DNA from: Polytrichum commune
Lineage: Eukaryota > Streptophyta > Polytrichopsida > Polytrichales > Polytrichaceae
DNA length: 64,000 bases
NCBI GenBank assembly: GCA_950295325.1
Contig: OX485809.1
Span: 6,076,001 to 6,140,000 of the forward strand
Reading direction: 5' to 3'
The notes below the pieces were generated by a model. That model did not search any database. It saw only the letters and a list, made by a program, of their open reading frames with translations, and was not told the origin of the DNA. Below, one piece after another: positions 60,990-64,000 of this stretch. The position numbers and the translations under genes were made by a program. Positions within the stretch are counted from its first letter, which is position 1, and every line of letters starts with the position of its first letter.

Positions 60990-63900
60990 ACATTTACGTA
61001 GACGCCATGAAATCAAGCCTCTTCTAACTTACTCGTAGATGAAGTAGGAGTCCAATTAAAACTTGTCCAAGGTGTAGTTCTAATGTGAACATGCGTATTT
61101 CACTTAGGGTTTGGCGCGTTAACATGACACACTTTATGGTGTTTGGTGTCACATGTGTAATAGTGGCATTTACCCAATTATAAGGCAGGTTCTAGGTTAA
61201 ACTAATGACCGACAAATTGGCTATGAGTGTAACCTCATGACACTTGGCATTGTAGTGTGGTAACCGATGTCTTGGCATTGTGACGTATGTGGTATTGAGA
61301 GTCACGTACACTATTTGCAAAGGGCATGAACTAGATGCTTGAAGATCTCAAAGTGTCACGTTTGTTGATTGGGATATTTGAGATGATAGTTTGTGTCTTA
61401 GTATGCAAGGGGAAGATATTCTTGAGCATGCTAATGTCAAGTGGTTTTTGTGTACACTTTGGTTAACTTGTAGACCATTGTTTAACATAGACATACACCT
61501 CATAACATTATTAAACATACTCATGCCAAGATATTAGTAAGTGCACTTGAATGCCAAGTTTCATGAGGCAACAGTAATGATGACGTTGTTGATCACTAGT
61601 GTAACCTAGGATACGCCTCAAAATATGGTAATTGGCACTACTACACATGTGACACTATATATAAACGGTGCAACATTCTTAAACAATATAACGACGTATA
61701 TGCCTAGGTTATGACATAGTGGTCAACAAGTTTACTATAATTGTAAACACATGACACTTGTCATTAGTATGCTTAATATATAGGTAGACAGAAACACCGG
61801 CCTCTCGTGGAGGCAAGCCTGAATGAAGAGTCCCTTTGCCCGTGGGCTACTTCTACCTTTTGGTGGTGGACTCTATCCTCAATAATATCTATCTCTTCCA
61901 TACTACAAATGTAAGACTATCACCTCAACCACTTCAATGTGCTTACGCCACATATCATTATGTCAATAGTTATGCACTTCAAAAAGTTACTTATGTTGAC
62001 AAATAGTGCCATTGGCACTAGGCCTCTAGGCATCTAGTTCAAACCATTTGTCAATAACGACATGACACTAAATATTGTAGATGGTTGTACATTGTTTAGG
62101 GTATTTTGTGTTACTTATTATTGGGAATTATGCAAGGCTATAGCATCTTAATATGGAATTCAGTTCTTACCTACAAGGTTAAATAGGTTGTACCAAAAAT
62201 GTACAACACAAATGACGTTACTTGGTAAAAATCTTACATTTATTGCATAAATTCCACATAGAAGTAACAATAAACAGTGTAGTATTCACATATCATGACC
62301 ACTACTTTCTGAATTCCTCGTTGGTTGAAAGTTAAGTACCGATTCCATTACATTTTACAAAAGGTCACCATAAATAAGATCGACCATATCAGAAAATGAA
62401 CAAGAAAATAACATGAAATCTTACATGTCCACAAATGAATAATATTTGGCAATCACCCTAAATGTGCAGTAAGACACTACAAATAGATTGTCTCATAGGA
62501 GAAAGGAGGATGATTGTCACAAGGAGTATTTATTTAAAATGTCATTCATTACCGTTGTAATAACGGAAGTGAATCAACCCTCGATCTAAAGGAGATCACT
62601 ATGATTTTTTTTACTAGAAACCCTTCATCCACAATGCACAAGGACAAGACACCTAGATGCCACGAAGTCCGAAGTGCATCCATATGGCATAATGTACCAT
62701 TGTCCATTTTTAAAGGTGGTTGGGAACATGTGTACAAAACGGAATTAGCGGGAACCGGGGAATCGGTAAGTTAGTAAGCCAATGGCTAATAGCCCAAGAC
62801 TTATGAGACTCTAGTTATTATTGTCATTCCAAAGTGGACCACTTGGTTGATGAACATCCCAACGCATGTTGTGGGGGGGGGGGGGGGGGGAAGGGGAACC
62901 GACGGACTATTTCAAAGGGACTCGGTCTCTACTCAAGGCAACTTCCGATGGCATCATCACATGCATCGGCTCCAACATAACTTAACGTTGATGTGCATGA
63001 GTTGGGGTTTGTCTTCTCATTTTGGACTTTCGTGTGTCGGGTGGTGCTCCAATGGAGGATGCTCCATTACACCACACCATGTGTTTAATATTGTGTGAGT
63101 GGGATTTTGGAGATCTTTGGGGCCTTCAAGGCTTGAGAAAATCTAGGAGGCCACTTATAAGTAGTAGGGTAGTCACGGTAGTGGGAGCCTTGGGGCATCT
63201 ACCTACCCAAATCGGGGGTGTGAATATAGGGAACGGTGATTGAATATGGTAGAACGTGGGGAGCCCCTTAGTACTAGGGAAGGAGATAACAAGGCCTTTC
63301 CTCAAAGTCTTCAGAAAATCTAGGGCACATTGCGGATTTCCCGTGTCCTTCCATATATATTCGAGTGGCGCAACTACAAGCTAACACGCTTTACTTACAT
63401 TTCGGCCACGGTAGTAGGAAGGAAGGAGACCAAAGCTACGTGAGCCTAAAACGGACACCAATTGGAAAGTGGTTGGAATCTACTACAATGTAGCACGTCT
63501 TTCCATTTTAAAATGCGAATCTAGGAGAGTGGTATGTAACCGTTTTGAGAAAGGTGTCCTTTCTAGGCTCTTGTACCTAGTGAAAACATAAGGACATCAC
63601 TTTGGAGAAAGTTGGCTTCAACATTCGGTACAAATGTTCCAATACAAGCACCATGTTGTCAAATTTTAAGGCATAGGACGGTAGCCCGCGTGGGTGGGGG
63701 GGGGGGGACATGACACCTTGGCGGGGGGCATCACATCTTCATTCGACTTTGGTATTGGTGAGATGACATCCATCCTCTCATGCAAGTAGGCTTCATAGGG
63801 TGCCATGAAGACAATAGAAAGGAAAAAAAAAGACAAGGATGATCGGAACGCATAGGTATCATTCCATTTCAAAATCGCGATGATCCGTATTTGGAATGCA

Positions 63901-64000
63901 TTGCATAAAAAGTTGATCTAGCATTGGTTGAGAGTTGGTGTTCTATTGTAAGAGCACATCGGCTATGCAATGTAGATGGCTCCCAATCTATATCCCCGTA
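60990..64000. other. Intergenic, no gene seen
   Basis: Holds G runs and recurring 'GACACTAAATA' type fragments (61650, 62070). No terminus pairs or coding domains were identified. Confidence 0.4.
62873..62890. repeat. G homopolymer (18 nt)
   Basis: Longest G run of the window. Others are at 53885-53898, 5649-5660, 63696-63707, 7542-7552, 40298-40308 and 48513-48523. Confidence 0.95.

Overview
This is a plant nuclear DNA window, almost certainly from an angiosperm. It is AT-rich and gene-poor, and it is packed with plant-type transposable elements: CACTA, Harbinger-like, hAT, Mutator, Stowaway/mariner, solo LTRs and a possible SINE. Its one convincing host gene belongs to a family known mainly from flowering plants. 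The species cannot be named from the sequence. There are no operons, ribosome binding sites, CRISPR arrays or prokaryotic genes.

The host gene lies on the minus strand at 18885-22034. It encodes a SPEAR/TIE protein of the SPOROCYTELESS/NOZZLE-like, EAR-motif transcriptional repressor family. A four-exon model keeps frame throughout and gives about 544 residues. The basic 'RGLGVAQLEKL' SPL motif is near the N-terminus, a conserved 'ELSSFQ' block is in exon 2, 'FLTLGL' is in exon 3, and a C-terminal EAR motif 'LDLRLKL' ends exon 4 just before the stop. A GC- and GA/CT-rich upstream segment (22035-23115) and a low-repeat 3' flank surround it. A tandem array of about 255-bp units (23115-24930) sits directly upstream. 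A 200-bp tandem duplication (16930-17365) lies 1.5 kb beyond the stop codon.

The rest is layered transposon sequence. Boundaries could often be fixed to the base from target-site duplications (TSDs). (i) Three solo LTRs of one family (2305-3796, 7553-9206, 32192-33733 minus), each with a perfect 5-bp TSD. (ii) A 5.7-kb CACTA element (31646-37320, TSD CAA) that holds an internally deleted TNP2 transposase, a two-exon accessory gene and one of the solo LTRs. (iii) A nested stack at 25256-30360 of Harbinger-like elements with 3-bp TNA duplications, carrying an internal near-perfect hairpin and further hAT and pogo-like insertions. (iv) A Mutator-type MITE with arms of about 95 bp at 59617-59993, inside an older MITE whose sister copy preserves the empty site. 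Other entries are a long Stowaway MITE, a pair of hAT MITEs, a TA-flanked MITE, foldback elements, and relics of a LINE and of an unrecognised multi-exon gene near 47.7-48.5 kb.

The remaining intergenic stretches show decayed repeats, microsatellites and many long G homopolymers, with no coding sequence I can support.
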